Both the position numbers and the translations under genes were made by a program. From JAEUOS01 sp965279115 (GTDB lineage: Bacteria; Pseudomonadota; Gammaproteobacteria; Burkholderiales; JAEUOS01), in NCBI GenBank assembly GCA_965279115.1, contig OZ257137.1, forward strand, positions 3,658,001-3,722,000: a stretch of DNA of 64,000 nucleotides, written 5' to 3'. Shown here one piece after another: positions 28,669-37,486 of this stretch; position 1 is the stretch's first letter; the number at the start of each line of letters is the position of its first letter. Under the pieces are notes generated by a model. That model was not told the DNA's origin. It worked only from the letters and a program-made list of their open reading frames with translations, and did no database searches.

Positions 28669-31600
28669 TTAATGAAAATCCCGCGACCGTGTCAGAAGCC
28701 GGCCCAGCAACGCCGTGTCATCCACCACCCTTTTCGCGATCAGGTGCGACACCTTGCCGTCGGTTTCCCACACCCCGTAGACGGTGAGAAGCCGCGCCGT
28801 GAGGATCTCGCGCCTATGTGTCTCGATCACCTGCGGCCAGCACACCACGTTGATGTTGCCGGTTTCGTCTTCCAGGGTGATGAAAATCACCCCCTTGGCG
28901 GTGTCGGGGCGCTGGCGGTTGACCACGATGCCGGCCGCGCGCGCCAGGCGGCGGTGCGGGTAGGCGGCCAACTGGGTTGAATTGGCCAGGCGCCGGCGGT
29001 CCAGAAGCGGGCGCAGCAGCGCCAGCGGATGGCGCCTCAGCGATAGTCCGAGGGTGGCGTAGTCGGCAACGATGTCCTCGCCCTCGGCTGGTGCGGGCAA
29101 CACGGCCTGGGTGTCCGGCGTACTGGTGCCCGGCAGCAGGGGGATGGGGGCTTCGAGGCCCGTGACCTGCCACAGGGCTTGCCGGCGGTGCCCGGTGAGG
29201 CCGGACAGGGCATCGGCGGCGGAAAGCGCCTCCAGGTCACCGCGATCGAGCGCTGCGCGGCGGGCGAGGTCATCGACACCGGTGAACCCGCTTTCATTGC
29301 GCGTGCTGACGATGCGCTGCATCCCCGCAGCCGACAGGCTTTTGATGCGCTTCAACCCCAGGCGGATGGCGGGTTGTGCCTGGTATTCCGGGGTTGGATC
29401 GGTTCTTGATGCGGTCTTGAGGTAGCCCGCCAGGGTGGCGCGCCAGCTTGCCAGGTTGTGCGCGTCGTCTTCAAGCGTGCAGTCGATGTCGCTCACCGTC
29501 ACGTTCACCGGCAGCACCCGCAGCTTCAGGCGCCTGGCTTCCTGCACCAGCTGGGAGGGGGAATAAAACCCCATCGGCTGGCTGTTGATCAGGGCGCAGA
29601 AGAACGCCGCCGGCTCGAAGCACTTGAGCCATGACGACATGTAGACCAAGAGGGCGAAGCTGGCCGCATGGCTCTCCGGAAAGCCGTATTCGCCGAAGCC
29701 CAGCATCTGGCGGTAGATCTGCTCGGCCCATTCGGGGGCATAGCCGCGTGCGGCCATGCCGTCCTTCAGGCGCTGCTCGAAAGGCGTGAGCCCGCCCTTG
29801 CGTTTCCAGGCGGCCATGGCGCGGCGCAGCTGGTCGGCTTCCCCGGCGGTGAAGCCGGCCGCCACCACTGCCAGTTGCATCACCTGCTCCTGGAAGATCG
29901 ACACGCCCAGCGTGCGCTTCAATACACCCTCCACCGCCGGTGACGGGTAGGTGACCTGTTCCAGGCCCTGGCGCCGCCGCAGGTAGGGATGCACCATGCC
30001 GCCCTGGATCGGCCCCGGGCGCACGATGGCCACCTCGATCACCAGGTCGTAGAACTCGCGCGGGGCGAGCCTGGGCAGCATGCTCATCTGGGCGCGCGAT
30101 TCCACCTGGAAGACGCCCATCGACTCGCCGCGGCAGAGCATGTCGTAGACGCGCCTGTCTTCCTTGGGGATGTGAGCCATCGAAAGCGGCGTGCCGCGCC
30201 GTGCCCCGAGCAGGTCGAGGGTGCGGCGGATGGCCGAGAGCATGCCCAGGGCCAGCACGTCCACCTTGAGCAGGCCCATGGCTTCGAGGTCGTCCTTGTC
30301 CCACTGGATCACGGTGCGGTCCGGCATGGCGGCGTTTTCCACCGGCACGAACTTCGACAGGTCGTCCTTGACGATGACGAAGCCGCCGGAATGCTGCGAG
30401 AGGTGGCGCGGAAAGCCGATCAGCTGCGCCGTGAGTGCAAGCAGCATCTTCACCTGCGGTGAATCCGGGTCGAGCCCGGCTTCGCGCATGCGCTCCGGCA
30501 GGGCGTCGCGGCGGTCCCACCAGGCCAGCCCGCGGGCCAGGCGTTCGAGCTGGTCGGGCGCGAAGCCGAGCGCGCGGCCGATGTCCTTCAGGGCGCTCTT
30601 CGGCCGGTAGGTGGCCACCGCCGCCGCCAGCGCGGCGCGGTGCCGCCCGTACTTGCGGTAGATGTACTGGATCACCTCCTCGCGTCGCTCGTGCTCGAAA
30701 TCGACGTCGATGTCGGGAGCCTCGTTTCTTTCCTTCGATATGAAACGCTCGAACAGGAGCGTGGTCAGCGACGGATCGACTTCGGTCACATGCAGGCAAT
30801 AGCAGACCGCGGAATTGGCGGCCGAGCCGCGCCCCTGGCACAGGATGTTCTGGCTGCGCGCGAAGGCGACGATGTCGTGCACGGTCAGGAAATAGGCTTC
30901 GTAACCGAGTTCGCCGATGAGACGCAGCTCATGTTCCACCTGCTTGCGGATCGCCGCCGGCGCACCCTTGGGGTAGCGTTCCGCCATGCCGGCCTCGGTG
31001 AGCGCGCGCAGGTGCCGGGCTGGTGTCATGCCGGCCGGCACCGCTTCCTGCGGGTATTCGTACTTCAGTTCCTTGAGCGAGAACTCGCAGGTCGCAGCCA
31101 CCTTCAGGGTTTCTTCCAGCCAGGCCTGCGGATAGGCGCGTGCGAGCGCAAGCAGGGTGCGCAGGTGACGCTCGCCGTTGGGTTCGAGGTCATGGCCGCA
31201 CCCGGCCACCGGCGTGCGCAGCCGGGTGGCGGTAAGCACATCCTGCAGGGGTTTGCGGCCGCGCGCGTGCATCAGCACGCCGCCGGTGGCCACCACCGGC
31301 AGCCCGGTGTTGGTGGCGATGGCTTCCACCGCCTGCCGGTTGGCGCGGTCGTTGGGGCCGGCCGCCAGGCGCGCCGCAAGCCAGAAGCGGCCGCAGAAGT
31401 GGTGTGCGATGGCACGTGCATCCTGCATCAGCCAGGCCACGCGATCGTCCTCGGCCATGCCACCTGGCAACGCTGAATGCGCCGGGACCCGCACCGGCAG
31501 GTCCGGCACATACAGGCAGGCGCAGTCCGGTACGCCGGCCGCCAGGTCGGCACGCGAGAACGCGTACGAACCTTTCGGGCTGCGGCGCCGTGCGGTGGTG

Positions 31601-31923
31601 ATGAGGGCGCACAGCGCCTCGTAACCCGCTTTCGATTGCGCCAGCAGCACGATCCGGGACGCAGGCAGTTTGCCTTCCGGTGTTTCATCCCGCGTGAAGC
31701 GGAACTCGGCACCCACAATCAGCTTGAGTCCGACCTCTGTGGATGCCTCGTGCGCCCGTACGATGCCTGCGAGCGAGCATTCGTCGGTGATCGCCAGCGC
31801 CTCATAGCCGACCTTGCGCGCGCGGCGTACCAGCTCCTCGGCCGAAGAGGCGCCGCGCAGGAATGAAAAATTCGAGACGCAATGCAGTTCGCAATAACGC
31901 GGCAGGGTGGGGGTTTCGGCCAT
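28669..31923 (-). CDS. dnaE2: Error-prone DNA polymerase III alpha subunit DnaE2 (ImuC)
   Basis: A 1084-aa C-family polymerase, the DnaE2/ImuC length (replicative DnaE is about 1160). Parts in order: N-terminal PHP domain beginning YCELHCVSNFSFLRGASSAEELV; polymerase palm with PDIDVDFEHERREEV (about residues 402-416) carrying the catalytic Asp residues; helix-hairpin region; C-terminal OB fold (GIVVNRQRPDTAKGVIFITLEDETG). It performs translesion synthesis together with ImuB, the adaptor, and ImuA. It begins 12 bases after imuB ends and is the last gene of the LexA-controlled operon. Confidence 0.95.
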   Translation of the reverse strand: MAETPTLPRYCELHCVSNFSFLRGASSAEELVRRARKVGYEALAITDECSLAGIVRAHEASTEVGLKLIVGAEFRFTRDETPEGKLPASRIVLLAQSKAGYEALCALITTARRRSPKGSYAFSRADLAAGVPDCACLYVPDLPVRVPAHSALPGGMAEDDRVAWLMQDARAIAHHFCGRFWLAARLAAGPNDRANRQAVEAIATNTGLPVVATGGVLMHARGRKPLQDVLTATRLRTPVAGCGHDLEPNGERHLRTLLALARAYPQAWLEETLKVAATCEFSLKELKYEYPQEAVPAGMTPARHLRALTEAGMAERYPKGAPAAIRKQVEHELRLIGELGYEAYFLTVHDIVAFARSQNILCQGRGSAANSAVCYCLHVTEVDPSLTTLLFERFISKERNEAPDIDVDFEHERREEVIQYIYRKYGRHRAALAAAVATYRPKSALKDIGRALGFAPDQLERLARGLAWWDRRDALPERMREAGLDPDSPQVKMLLALTAQLIGFPRHLSQHSGGFVIVKDDLSKFVPVENAAMPDRTVIQWDKDDLEAMGLLKVDVLALGMLSAIRRTLDLLGARRGTPLSMAHIPKEDRRVYDMLCRGESMGVFQVESRAQMSMLPRLAPREFYDLVIEVAIVRPGPIQGGMVHPYLRRRQGLEQVTYPSPAVEGVLKRTLGVSIFQEQVMQLAVVAAGFTAGEADQLRRAMAAWKRKGGLTPFEQRLKDGMAARGYAPEWAEQIYRQMLGFGEYGFPESHAASFALLVYMSSWLKCFEPAAFFCALINSQPMGFYSPSQLVQEARRLKLRVLPVNVTVSDIDCTLEDDAHNLASWRATLAGYLKTASRTDPTPEYQAQPAIRLGLKRIKSLSAAGMQRIVSTRNESGFTGVDDLARRAALDRGDLEALSAADALSGLTGHRRQALWQVTGLEAPIPLLPGTSTPDTQAVLPAPAEGEDIVADYATLGLSLRRHPLALLRPLLDRRRLANSTQLAAYPHRRLARAAGIVVNRQRPDTAKGVIFITLEDETGNINVVCWPQVIETHRREILTARLLTVYGVWETDGKVSHLIAKRVVDDTALLGRLLTRSRDFH

Positions 31924-31935
31924 GGCGTCGCCGGG

Positions 31936-33414
31936 TCAAGCGAAATACCCTTGCAGGAACCAGCCCGCAGGCAGGTTGCGCTCGCGGAAGATCCATACCA
32001 GGGCGCGGGCGGCGGTCTGGGCGATGAAGTAGTCGCGCGTGACGGTGTCGCCATCCCACCAGCCGGATTCGATGCGTTCCGGTCCGGCCATCAGGGTGAG
32101 CGGCCCGTCATGGTGCGGCTTGCCGCCGATCTCGCGCAGCGGCAGTGGCGGCTCCACCAGCCAGACCGGGCGCGGCCCCCAGGCGGGCGCGCCGGGCGTT
32201 GCGTCCCGGGCCGTGGCATGCAAAGCCGCAACATGCCGGGGCGCGGTGGCGTTGCCGCGCAGGCTTGCATGGCCCGGCCGGTGGTCGGCATTGGGTTGCA
32301 GTGTTTCCAGGGTGCCGGGCCCCAGGCGCGCGTTGAGGCGTTCCAGCAGGGCCGCCAATCCTTGTGCAGGGCGCGCCGGTTCCGGCAGCAGCGCACGGGT
32401 GGCCTCGGTGGCGGTGCTGGCGTGTGACGTGCTCACGCCGATGCGCTCCACCCGGTGTGTCAACGCGGTGTGGTTGAGGCGTTCGCGCAGGATCAGGTTG
32501 AAGCGCTCGCTCGACGCCGTGGGTTCGAGGAAGCCCAGGGTCAGGGTGTTGTGCGCCCCGGCAGGCATGCCGGGGCGGGCGCGTTCATGGTGCAGGGTGA
32601 GGTCGATGCGGTCGATCGCCTGCTTGCCTGCGCGCAAAAATCCTTCGAGCTGGCGGAAGGCGCGTGCGCAGGCGAACTGCAGCGCCTCCGCCGACTCGGC
32701 CGGCGCCGGCAGGGTGAGGGTGGTGCGGAAGGTCTCGGGAAACGCCATCGCCTGTATGGGGTCGGGTGTGCGGCCCAGGGCGCGGTCGAGTTCGTCGACC
32801 AGTGCATGGCCGAAACGGCGCGTGAGCCCGTCGCGCGGCAAGGCCAGCACGTCGGCCAGGGTGGCCAGTCCAAGCGTGGCGAAGGTGGTGGCGTAACCGG
32901 CGGCGCTCTGCAGCACTTTCACCGGCAGGCCGGGCAGCGTGGCGTGCAGCCCGGCTGGTGTTTCGAGATGGGAGGCAAAGCCGCTGGCGGCCAGCATGCG
33001 TGCGCCCGTGGGCGTGGGGCTGGTGGCGAGCGTGGCGGAAAACCCCTGTGCGGCAAGGTCCTGCGCCAGAAGCCTGGTCAGCGTGCCGAGGCCGCCAAAC
33101 AGGCGGGCGCTGCCACCGGTTTCGAGCAGCAGGCCATGCGCGAACCCCGCCACCTGCGAGGTGTACTGCAATGCCCACTGGGCGAGCCCGGCGAGCGCCT
33201 CGGCCTCCAGCGCGGGGTCGCGTTCGATCCATTCGAGTGCCGGCGCCAGTGCGAGCGCGGCGGCCAGGCCATGGCCGTTGCGCACGCCGGCCGCCTGCGC
33301 GGCGTCATTGGCGATGACGACGCGCCGCTTTTCGACCACCGCGAAGGCCTGCTCAGGCGCTTGCGGTATGCAGTCGAGCGTCAGGTGCGTGAGCTGGATC
33401 GCGGTCCACAACAT
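31936..33414 (-). CDS. imuB: ImuB, Y-family polymerase-like adaptor
   Basis: A 492-aa Y-family-like protein that in characterised systems has no polymerase activity but links the beta clamp, ImuA and DnaE2. Seen: the N-terminus LWTAIQLTHLTLDCIPQAPEQAFAVVEKRRVVIAND, where an active Pol IV/V would have a DxD-type acidic motif, and the later YTSQVAGFAHGLLLETGGSARLFGG, where the catalytic SIDE-type acidic pair of active enzymes is lacking. The C-terminal part (WWDGDTVTRDYFIAQTAARALVWIFRERN) is the ImuB-specific tail. The start overlaps the end of imuA by 62 bases. Confidence 0.92.
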   Translation of the reverse strand: MLWTAIQLTHLTLDCIPQAPEQAFAVVEKRRVVIANDAAQAAGVRNGHGLAAALALAPALEWIERDPALEAEALAGLAQWALQYTSQVAGFAHGLLLETGGSARLFGGLGTLTRLLAQDLAAQGFSATLATSPTPTGARMLAASGFASHLETPAGLHATLPGLPVKVLQSAAGYATTFATLGLATLADVLALPRDGLTRRFGHALVDELDRALGRTPDPIQAMAFPETFRTTLTLPAPAESAEALQFACARAFRQLEGFLRAGKQAIDRIDLTLHHERARPGMPAGAHNTLTLGFLEPTASSERFNLILRERLNHTALTHRVERIGVSTSHASTATEATRALLPEPARPAQGLAALLERLNARLGPGTLETLQPNADHRPGHASLRGNATAPRHVAALHATARDATPGAPAWGPRPVWLVEPPLPLREIGGKPHHDGPLTLMAGPERIESGWWDGDTVTRDYFIAQTAARALVWIFRERNLPAGWFLQGYFA

Positions 33415-34123
33415 GGGGCACGAACGGGGCGGGGGAATGCGGGCGGGCGAACAGCGGGCAGGGCGGCGTGATGACGATGGGGCGGGCCAGCACGCCGCCG
33501 CGACGCTTGAGGATGCGCAGGGACAGCCGTGCCTGCGGTGCGGCCGCGAGCGCTATGCGCAGTGCCGCAGGCGTGGTTTCACGGGCGGCATTGTCCGGGC
33601 GCATCAGCACCGCCAGCACCGGTTTTCCCTCGACCGCCAGTTGCAGGCGCCGCGCGTCCTGCGCGGTGAGATGACGCGGCCAGGCCAGGAGCGCGCCATC
33701 GGACAGGCCCTTGAGGATTTGCTCGCAGGCCCACAGGGTGTCGGCCGGGCGGCGCGGGCGCACGATGATCAGGTGCGAGGTCGCGATGCCGCCACCGATG
33801 AATGCCGGGGCATGCGGCAACCAGGGCGGGGCAAGCAGGAAAACCGGCGAACCGGTGCGTGTGAGTGCGCTTAAGGCCGGAAAGAAAAGCCGCAGTTCGC
33901 CAATGCCGGCCTGGCTGTTGAGCACCTCGGTGAGCGCACCCGCCGGCCAGCCGCCACCGGGCAATTCCTCATCCAGGGCGGCATAGCCGCTGGCGATACC
34001 GGGGCGCGCGCCATGCGCGAGGTCGCGGCCACGCCACACGCCCGGCATGGCGCCAATGGCAAGCGGCGCATCGTCGTGCGCATGTGCAACGCCTGCACGG
34101 GAGGGAAGGAGGGCGTGCCCCAT
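33353..34123 (-). CDS. imuA: ImuA, RecA-like translesion accessory protein
   Basis: A 256-aa RecA-fold protein of the ImuA (formerly SulA2) family. Seen: GIASGYAALDEELPGGGWPAGALTEVL (about residues 42-68), the family's Walker-A-like region lacking a canonical GxxxxGK[ST], then FLLAPPWLPHAPAF and LLAWPRHLTAQDARRLQLA. The Pro/His-rich C-terminus lies in the stretch overlapping imuB. It is the second gene of the SOS operon, 36 bases after the small membrane protein gene. It acts with ImuB and DnaE2 in DNA-damage-induced mutagenesis. Confidence 0.9.
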   Translation of the reverse strand: MGHALLPSRAGVAHAHDDAPLAIGAMPGVWRGRDLAHGARPGIASGYAALDEELPGGGWPAGALTEVLNSQAGIGELRLFFPALSALTRTGSPVFLLAPPWLPHAPAFIGGGIATSHLIIVRPRRPADTLWACEQILKGLSDGALLAWPRHLTAQDARRLQLAVEGKPVLAVLMRPDNAARETTPAALRIALAAAPQARLSLRILKRRGGVLARPIVITPPCPLFARPHSPAPFVPHVVDRDPAHAPDARLHTASA

Positions 34124-34159
34124 GGCGATGGGCAGGAGCGCAGCAGGTTGGAAGTGCGA

Positions 34160-34357
34160 TCAGGCTGCAAGCCAGTCGAGTCCCATGAGCAGGGCGAAAC
34201 CGGCGGCGCATACCACGCTGACCCAGTGGTCGCGGTCCTGCGCCAGAAAGCCGGTCAGGGTGGTGGCGATACGATCCTGCAGGCGCCGCAGGACGCCGTT
34301 GTGGACAGGCGTGAGGCTGGCAGGAAAGGTGGCAAAGCGGCGGGCGATTGCTTGCAT
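34160..34357 (-). CDS. SOS-controlled small membrane protein (unknown)
   Basis: A 65-aa protein I do not recognise. It is the first gene behind the LexA box, 36 bases before imuA on the same strand. The ATG at 34357 has GGAG 11 bases upstream. The basic, amphipathic N-terminal half (residues 1-40, six Arg) contains LTPVHNGVLRRLQDRI. The C-terminal 20 residues (VSVVCAAGFALLMGLDWLAA) are hydrophobic and could be one membrane-spanning helix ending at the C-terminus. Small single-helix membrane proteins under LexA control in other bacteria (for example TisB, SidA) depolarise the membrane or block division. That comparison is by architecture only, not by similarity. A spurious frame is possible, but position, spacing and promoter argue for a real gene. 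Confidence 0.68.
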   Translation of the reverse strand: MQAIARRFATFPASLTPVHNGVLRRLQDRIATTLTGFLAQDRDHWVSVVCAAGFALLMGLDWLAA

Positions 34358-34390
34358 GGCGGTGCGTGCTCCGGGATTGACGGGAGAGCC

Positions 34391-34420
34391 AGCATACCGC
34401 AAATACTGTTTTTTTGTACA
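34391..34420 (-). promoter_or_regulatory. SOS operon promoter overlapping the LexA box
   Basis: On the minus strand TGTACA (34420-34415) could serve as -35 and TATGCT (34396-34391) as -10, with an 18-nt spacer. The -35 lies inside the LexA palindrome, so repressor binding would block RNA polymerase. Confidence 0.55.
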
Positions 34421-34423
34421 GTA
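34404..34423. promoter_or_regulatory. LexA box (SOS operator)
   Basis: TACTGT-N8-ACAGTA, with the canonical CTGT (34406-34409), an eight-base T-rich spacer and ACAG (34418-34421). Perfect symmetry extends to AAATACTGT / ACAGTATTT (34401-34426), which is close to the ideal gamma/betaproteobacterial SOS box. It sits 47 bases before the small membrane gene that heads the imuA-imuB-dnaE2 operon. Confidence 0.93.
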
Positions 34424-34514
34424 TTTTTTCAGGCGTTTCCCAACGCCTTGTCGAAACAGTCACACACACGCCCATGTTACCGGTTTTTGCTCCGGTCGCG
34501 GGCGTGCCCTGTCT

Positions 34515-37295
34515 TCAGAGATCCTGTGCGATTTTCTCGATTTCGGCGCGCGCCGGAAACTTGTCGCCCAGGGCGGCCAGCTCTTCGAGCAACAGGCGGG
34601 CTTCACGCTTCTTGCCGGCCTTGATGAGCGCGCGGGCATGGTTGAGGCGGATGGCATGCGCCTGCGGCGCCAGTTCGACCGCCTTGGCCAGGAGTTCGTT
34701 GGCGCGCGCGATTTCGCCTTTTTCAAGCAGCAGCATGCCCAGGGTATCCATGAACGCCGGCTGGTTGGGTGCGACCTGGTTGGCTTTCTCGGCCAGCGCG
34801 ATGGCATCGGCCGCCTTGAGCTTGCCGGCGGTCCAGGCCAGGTTGTTGAGCAGGACCGGGTTTTCCGGCATGGGCACCAGCAAGCTGCGGAAACGTTGTG
34901 ATGCGCCTTGCAGGTCGTTGCGTGCCAGGGCGGCTTCGCCCAGATGCATCTGGAAGCCATAATCCTTGGGTTGCTCCTTTTGCCAAGTGGCTGCCATGCG
35001 CTCGGCCTCCGCGGTGTTGTTGCCCGCCAGGAGCGCGCCATGCAGCTTGACAGCCATTTCGGTGGAAGGGGCCAGCTTGAGCCCCGCGCGATAGGCGTTG
35101 GCTGCTTCGGTCCAGACCTTTTGGGCTGCGTGAATGTCGCCTTCCAGCAGATGGCCAATGGCTTCCTTGGGGCGCTGCTTCTGTACCTCGCGCGCCAGGG
35201 ACAGGGCGTTCTTGCCCTTGCTCGCCTGCAGGTCGAGCATGATGAGTCCGCGCTGCGCTTCCACCAGGTCTGATTTGATCGCGAGCGCCTGGCGCAGGTT
35301 CTGCGCGGCGGCCTCGGGCTTCTTGGCGGCGACGTTGATTTCGGCCATGCGCAGGTAGGGGCGCACCGCCCCCGGTTGCAGGGCTACCTGCTTGTTGTAG
35401 GAAGCGAGGGCCTGATTAAAATCGCCGCTGGCCTGCTGGGCTTGACCCAGCAGATCGTAGAGTTCAGGCCGGTCGGGCAAGGCGGCGATGCCGTCCTGTG
35501 CCGCTGTGATGGCCTTGCGGTAGTCCTTGGCGCGCATGTGCAGATCCACCAGAGCGGCACGCGGCGCGGTTTCTTCCGGGCGCGCCGCCACGGCCTTGGC
35601 GATGAGCGCGGCTGTTTCTTCCGTCGAAGCTCCCGACTGCGCCTTGATGCCGGCGATGGCCAGGTAGGCCTGGGCGCTCTTCGGGTCGGCGGCGATGAGC
35701 GCCTCGAAGCGCTTGATCGCCTCGGCGGGCTTCTTGTCCTGCATGTCGAGGGCTGCCAGTCCCGCCACCGCCGGAAAATAGGCCGGGTTGAGGGCGAGCG
35801 CCTTGCCGAAGCTGGCGCGCGCACCGGCGGCATCGCGTTTGGCCAGCAGCAGGCGGCCGCGCATTTCATGCGGCAGGGGGTTGTCCGGCTGCTTCTTCTG
35901 CAGGTTGTCGATGGCAGCCAGGCCCTTGTCGATCTCGCCGCGGCGCAAATGGTTGGCGATCAGCGCCATGTCGGCCGAGGTGCCGGTATCGCCGGCGGAA
36001 ATCTTTTCCAGCGCCTCGAATCCCGCATCGGCCTCACCTCTGGCGAAGCGTGTCAGCGCCAGGCTGGTTTGCTTGCGCGCATCCTTGGGGTCGAGTTTCG
36101 CCGCGGCGGTGAAGAACTCCTCCGCACGTGCCGTCTCGCCGTTGCGCATGTAGGCTTCGCCGGCCAGCATCAGCAGGTTGGCGTCATCCTTGACGCGTTC
36201 GAGCACGGGTTTCAATGTATCGACCGCCTTGGCCGATTGTCCCGAGGCAAGGTAGGTCAGGGCGAGCCAGCGCCGTGCCGGGATCGAGCGCGCATCTGTC
36301 TTGAGGGCGCGGGACAGGAAAGTTTCGGCCTGCGCGTACGACTTGAGGCTGAATTCGATGGCGCCTGCCTGGGTCAGCGCGATCGGGTTGTCAGGCGTCA
36401 TGCGCAGCAACTGCTGTGCATACTCGCGCGCGGCCTTGAAGTCTTTCTTGGCGAATGAGATCTGCGCGCCGGCCAGCTGTGTCAGGGGATGACCTTTGGC
36501 GACATTGCTCAGAGCCTCGAATTCCTTGGCAGCCTCGTCCGGCTTGGACTGGCCCATGAGATTGGAGATCACGGCGAAGCGCGCGATCACGTAATCGGCA
36601 CGTGATTCGACCGCCTTGCGGTAGGAAGCCAGGGCGTCGGCGCGCTCGTTGCGCGCCATCTGCAGGTCGCCCTTGAATTTCCAGGCCTCGGCGTCACGCG
36701 GTTGTTGCCCGATGACCCGGTCCACATCCGCCATCGCCTCGCCAGCATTGCCGGCTGCGGCATTCAAGCGTGCCCGGGTCAGCAAGGCGGGGGCGAAATC
36801 GGCTTTCTTCCCGAGAGCCTGCTCGACTGACTTTTGCGCACCGGCAAGGTCGCCTGTCGACGCCATGGCCGTGGCGATGCTGTTTTGCACCGAAGCGTAG
36901 GCCTGCGCATCGGCGGATTGGATCTTGCCGCCTTCATCGAGTACGAGCTTGAACTGCCCGGTCGCCACATAGGCGCGCAGGAGGAGCGGCATGACCTGGT
37001 CGGTGGGGGCGCCCTGGTCCCGCGCCCTGCGCAACTCGACCTCGGCGCCACGGATATCACCGCTTTCCAGCAGAACCTGTCCAAGCAGCAGGCGCGCTTC
37101 GGTGTTGTCGGTCTTCTTTTGCAGCGCGTTCTTGACCTCAATGGTGGCGGCCTTCCGGTCGCCGCGCTCCAGGTGTCCACGTGCGGCCGCGATGTGCTTT
37201 TCGGGGCTGTCGTCGCCGCATGCCGCCAGGAGAGCGGCCACGATGAGCGTGGAAAATGCGACGTGTGGGCGGGGCAAGGTGATGGAGAAGTGCAT
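34515..37295 (-). CDS. prsT: PrsT, PEP-CTERM-system TPR lipoprotein
   Basis: A 926-aa lipoprotein. The signal peptide ends in the lipobox LAAC (residues 23-26, lipidated Cys 26), followed by Asp residues at +2 and +3. About 20 tetratricopeptide repeats fill the rest, ending in AEIEKIAQDL. Size and the repeat run match the PEP-CTERM/XrtA-system TPR lipoprotein family PrsT. I start at the ATG at 37295, directly before the lipoprotein signal; an extension to 37328 adds 11 residues that would disturb it. The family is linked to exopolysaccharide and exosortase loci, but here it stands alone, ending 91 bases before the SOS box. It fits with the PEP-CTERM protein at 28 kb. Confidence 0.88.
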   Translation of the reverse strand: MHFSITLPRPHVAFSTLIVAALLAACGDDSPEKHIAAARGHLERGDRKAATIEVKNALQKKTDNTEARLLLGQVLLESGDIRGAEVELRRARDQGAPTDQVMPLLLRAYVATGQFKLVLDEGGKIQSADAQAYASVQNSIATAMASTGDLAGAQKSVEQALGKKADFAPALLTRARLNAAAGNAGEAMADVDRVIGQQPRDAEAWKFKGDLQMARNERADALASYRKAVESRADYVIARFAVISNLMGQSKPDEAAKEFEALSNVAKGHPLTQLAGAQISFAKKDFKAAREYAQQLLRMTPDNPIALTQAGAIEFSLKSYAQAETFLSRALKTDARSIPARRWLALTYLASGQSAKAVDTLKPVLERVKDDANLLMLAGEAYMRNGETARAEEFFTAAAKLDPKDARKQTSLALTRFARGEADAGFEALEKISAGDTGTSADMALIANHLRRGEIDKGLAAIDNLQKKQPDNPLPHEMRGRLLLAKRDAAGARASFGKALALNPAYFPAVAGLAALDMQDKKPAEAIKRFEALIAADPKSAQAYLAIAGIKAQSGASTEETAALIAKAVAARPEETAPRAALVDLHMRAKDYRKAITAAQDGIAALPDRPELYDLLGQAQQASGDFNQALASYNKQVALQPGAVRPYLRMAEINVAAKKPEAAAQNLRQALAIKSDLVEAQRGLIMLDLQASKGKNALSLAREVQKQRPKEAIGHLLEGDIHAAQKVWTEAANAYRAGLKLAPSTEMAVKLHGALLAGNNTAEAERMAATWQKEQPKDYGFQMHLGEAALARNDLQGASQRFRSLLVPMPENPVLLNNLAWTAGKLKAADAIALAEKANQVAPNQPAFMDTLGMLLLEKGEIARANELLAKAVELAPQAHAIRLNHARALIKAGKKREARLLLEELAALGDKFPARAEIEKIAQDL

Positions 37296-37486
37296 GTCGG
37301 GTTCTTGGGCTGTACATCCTGCGCGCATCCCGATACGGGCCGGGCGGCGCAGTGCATGGCTTCGAGGATCCCCGCATTCTATGCCTGCCCGCGGGCGGAC
37401 TCTGTTGGCTAGGCTACATAGGCGGCTGTGCTAAATTGAAAAGCTCCTTTCATCCCCTGTGCGCCACCCGCGCGTGCTCAAAAAAG

